DNA from: Anthopleura xanthogrammica
Taxonomy: Eukaryota > Cnidaria > Anthozoa > Actiniaria > Actiniidae
Assembly: GCA_964019055.1 (NCBI GenBank)
Contig: OZ025212.1
Span: forward strand, 8,733,109-8,797,108
Direction: 5' to 3'
Length of the DNA: 64,000 nt
The notes beneath the pieces were generated by a model, which had not been told where the DNA came from, ran no database searches, and worked only from the letters and a program-made list of their open reading frames with translations. Numbering within the stretch: the stretch's first letter is position 1; each line of letters opens with the position of its first letter. Positions 61,544-64,000 of this stretch are shown here, piece by piece. The position numbers and the translations under genes are program-made.

Positions 61544-64000
61544 TCCCCGCGCATGCGCAGCTACAAAGTTAGGCACTTTACGATTTTGAAATTTGCCAAT
61601 TTTGATCACGGAAATGGATTGCTGGCACGTTTCTATTTATACACGGTCACGTTTATCTTGTGAAAATTCGGCAGTTTTCCCTTAGTTTTGGTGCCCGCGC
61701 ATGCACAGCTACAAAGTTAGGCACTTTACGATTTTGGAATTTGCCAATTTTGATCACGGAAGTGGATTGCTGGCACGATTCTACCTATACATGGTCACGT
61801 TTATCTTATGAAAATTCGGCAGTCTTCCCCTAGTTTTGGTGCCCGCGCATGCGCAGCTACAAAGATAAGCACTTTACAATTTTGGAATTTGCCAATTTTG
61901 ATCACGGAAATGGATTGCTGGCACGTTTCTATTGATACACGGTCACGTTTATCTTGTGAAAATTCGGCAGTTTTCCCTTAGTTTTGGTGCCCGCGCATGC
62001 GCAGCTACAAAGATAGGCAGTTTACGATTTTAAAATTTGCCAATTGTGATCACGGAAATGGATTGCTGGCACGATTCTACCTATACATGGTCACGTTTAT
62101 GTTGTGAAAATTCGGAAGTCTTCTTCTAGTTTTGGTGCCCTTGCTTGCGCAGCTACAAAGATAAGCACTTTACGATTTTGGAATTTGCCAATTTTGATCA
62201 CGGAAATGGATTGCTGGCACGGTTCTACCTATACATGGTCACGTTTATCTTGTGAAAATTCGGCAGTCTTCCCTTAGTTTTGGTGCCCGCGCATGCGCAG
62301 CTACAAAGATAGGCAGTTTACGATTTTAAAATTTGCCAATTTTGATCACCGAAATGGATTGCTGGCACGATTCTACCTATACATGGTCACGTTTATGTTG
62401 TGAAAATTCGGCAGTCTTCTTCTAGTTTTGGTGCCCTTGCTTGCGCAGCTACAAAGATACGCACTTTACGATTTTAAAATTTGCCAATTTTGATCACGGA
62501 AATGGATTGCTGGCACTATTCTACCTATACATGGTCACGTTTATCTTGTGAAAATTCGGCAGTCTTCCCCTAGTTTTGGTGCCCGCGCATGCGCAGCTAC
62601 AAAGTTAGGCACTTTACGATTTTGAAATTTGCCAATTTTGATCACGGAAATAGATTGCTGGCACGATTCTATCTATACATGGTCACGTTTAGATTGTGAA
62701 AATTTGGCAGTCTTCCCCTAGTTTTGGTGCCCGCGCATGCGCAGCTACAAAGTTAGGCACTTTACGATTTTGGAATTTGCCAATTTTGATCACGGAAATG
62801 GATTGCAGGCACGGTTCTACCTATACATGGTCACGTTTATCTTGTGAAAATTCGGCAATCTTCCCCTAGTTTTGGTGCCCGCGCATGCGCAGCTACAAAG
62901 ATAGGCACTTTACGATTTTGCAATTTGCCAATTTTGATCACGGAAATGGATTGCTGGCACGGTTTTACCTATACATGGTCACGTTTATCTTGTGAAAATT
63001 CGGCAGTCTTCCCCTAGTTTTGGTGCCCGCGCATGCGCAGCTACAAAGATAGGCACTTTACGATTTTGCAATTTGCCAATTTTGATCACGGAAATGGATT
63101 GCTGGCACGGTTTTACCTATACATGGTCACGTTTATCTTGTGAAAATTCGGCAGTCTTCCCCTAGTTTTGGTGCCCGCGCATGCGCAGCTACAAAGTTAG
63201 GCACTTTACGATTTTGGAATTTGCCAATTTTGATCACGGAAGTGGATTGCTGGCACGATTCTACCTATACATGGTCACGTTTATCTTATGAAAATTCGGC
63301 AGTCTTCCCCTAGTTTTGGTGCCCGCGCATGCGCAGCTACAAAGATAAGCACTTTACGATTTTGGAATTTGCCAATTTTGATCACGGAAATGGATTGCTG
63401 GCACGGTTCTACCTATACATGGTCACGTTTATCTTGTGAAAATTCGGCAGTCTTCCCCTAGTTTTGGTGCTCGCGCATGCGCAGCTACAAAGATAGGCAC
63501 TTTACGATTTTGGAATTTGCCAATTTTGATCACGGAAATGGATTGCTGGCACGGTTTTACCTATACATGGTCACGTTTATCTTGTGAAAATTCGGCAGTC
63601 TTCCCCTAGATTTGGTGCCAGCGCATGCGCAGCTACAAAGATAGGCAGTTTACGATTTTAAAATTTGCCAATTTTGATCACGGAAATGGATTGCTGGCAC
63701 GATTCTACCTATACATGGTCACATTTATCTTGTGAAAATTCGGCAGTCTTTCCCTAGTTTTGGTGCCCTCTCATGCGCAGCTACAAAGTTAGGCACTTTA
63801 CGATTTTGAAATTTGCCAATTTTGATCACGGAAATGGATTGGTGGCACGATTCTACCTATACATGGTCACGTTTATCTTGTGAAAATTCGGCAGCCTTCC
63901 CCTAGTTTTGGTGCCCTCGCATGCGCAGCTACAAAGTTAGGCACTTTAGGATTTTGAAATTTGCCAATTTTGATCACGGAAATCGATTGCTGGCACGATT
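61544..64000 (+). repeat. Most diverged satellite segment, right end of the window
   Basis: About 17 monomers with many private variants: ttctatttatacacgg (about 61632), ttctattgatacacgg (about 61926), gcccttgcttgcgc (about 62137 and 62433), cttcttctag, gcacggttttacc (about 62958, 63106 and 63551), gataggcagttta with ttttaaaattt, and gccctctcatgcg (about 63766). Phase remains exact. A short block near 62.0-62.45 kb repeats at about 296 bp. Higher variation would fit approach to an array edge, but no flank is reached. Confidence 0.8.

Larger units (their letters stand above)
1..64000 (+). repeat. 148-bp satellite DNA array, head to tail, filling the window
   Basis: Following the recurring gcatgcgcag start gives monomer starts at 1, 149, 297, 445, 593 and so on. 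There are 432 full monomers to 63918 and a partial one to the end. Phase is exact for long stretches: 1-4884 is 33 x 148, 5034-24273 is 130 x 148, 35810-46761 is 74 x 148, and 59627-63918 is 29 x 148. All copies share one orientation and I saw no inverted monomer. Neighbouring monomers usually differ at a few positions, while copies in the same higher-order position are nearly identical. Nothing interrupts the array, so there is no gene-bearing interval to annotate. Such arrays are typical of eukaryotic centromeric or heterochromatic satellites; the location here is inferred. The family is not one I recognise. Strand is nominal. Confidence 0.99.

Noticed and set aside
1..64000. CRISPR array
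   Set aside because: Regular spacing is present, but there are no unique spacers. The whole 148-bp unit is repeated, and the scale and higher-order structure are those of a eukaryotic satellite.
1..64000. Mobile element or inverted segment inside the array
   Set aside because: Every line keeps the monomer phase and orientation. I saw no foreign sequence, target-site duplication or reverse-complement monomer.

Overview
The whole window is satellite DNA: one uninterrupted head-to-tail tandem array of a 148-bp monomer. From position 1 to 63918 I count 432 monomers by following the phase of the recurring gcatgcgcag start, then a partial monomer of 82 bp at 63919-64000. Every monomer is in the same orientation. 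I see no unique sequence, transposon, microsatellite, gene, tRNA, rRNA or CRISPR array anywhere. An array like this points to a eukaryotic chromosome (centromeric, pericentromeric or other heterochromatin). I do not recognise the family and cannot name the species. The monomer is about 45% GC with 8 CpG per 148 bp, about what base composition predicts, which argues mildly against a strongly CpG-depleted genome such as a mammal's.

Layout. 1-4884: 33 monomers of exactly 148 bp, built from a 5-monomer (740 bp) higher-order repeat and a 19-monomer (2812 bp) displaced copy. 4885-10.4 kb: a 15-monomer (2220 bp) tandem duplication and a 3-monomer duplication. 10.4-24.6 kb: mixed higher-order repeats of 5, 29, 16 and 10 monomers. 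24.6-32.6 kb: a more diverged zone, repeated with rearrangements at 41.3-48.6 kb. 29.2-36.8 kb: overlapping 6-, 9-, 5- and 14-monomer repeats marked by 146-147-bp monomers. 37.6-40.9 kb: an 11-monomer (1628 bp) tandem duplication, with a third partial copy near 48.6-49.4 kb. 49.5-56 kb: a family with tttccc and gaaaacgg variants and a 7-monomer (1036 bp) repeat. 56-64 kb: the least ordered part, with a 4-monomer (592 bp) repeat at 60.1-61.5 kb and rising private variation towards the right end.

History. Only about a dozen monomers depart from 148 bp. All larger differences between related blocks are whole multiples of the monomer, the expected mark of unequal crossing-over and segmental amplification. 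One five-monomer variant combination is found at five places from 6 to 41 kb.

Possible function. Most monomer junctions carry a 12-bp alternating purine-pyrimidine element around the perfect palindrome gcgcatgcgc. It fits the published NRF-1 consensus YGCGCAYGCGCR. Together with a repeat length close to one nucleosome core (147 bp), this is the most interesting lead. Function is inferred, not shown.
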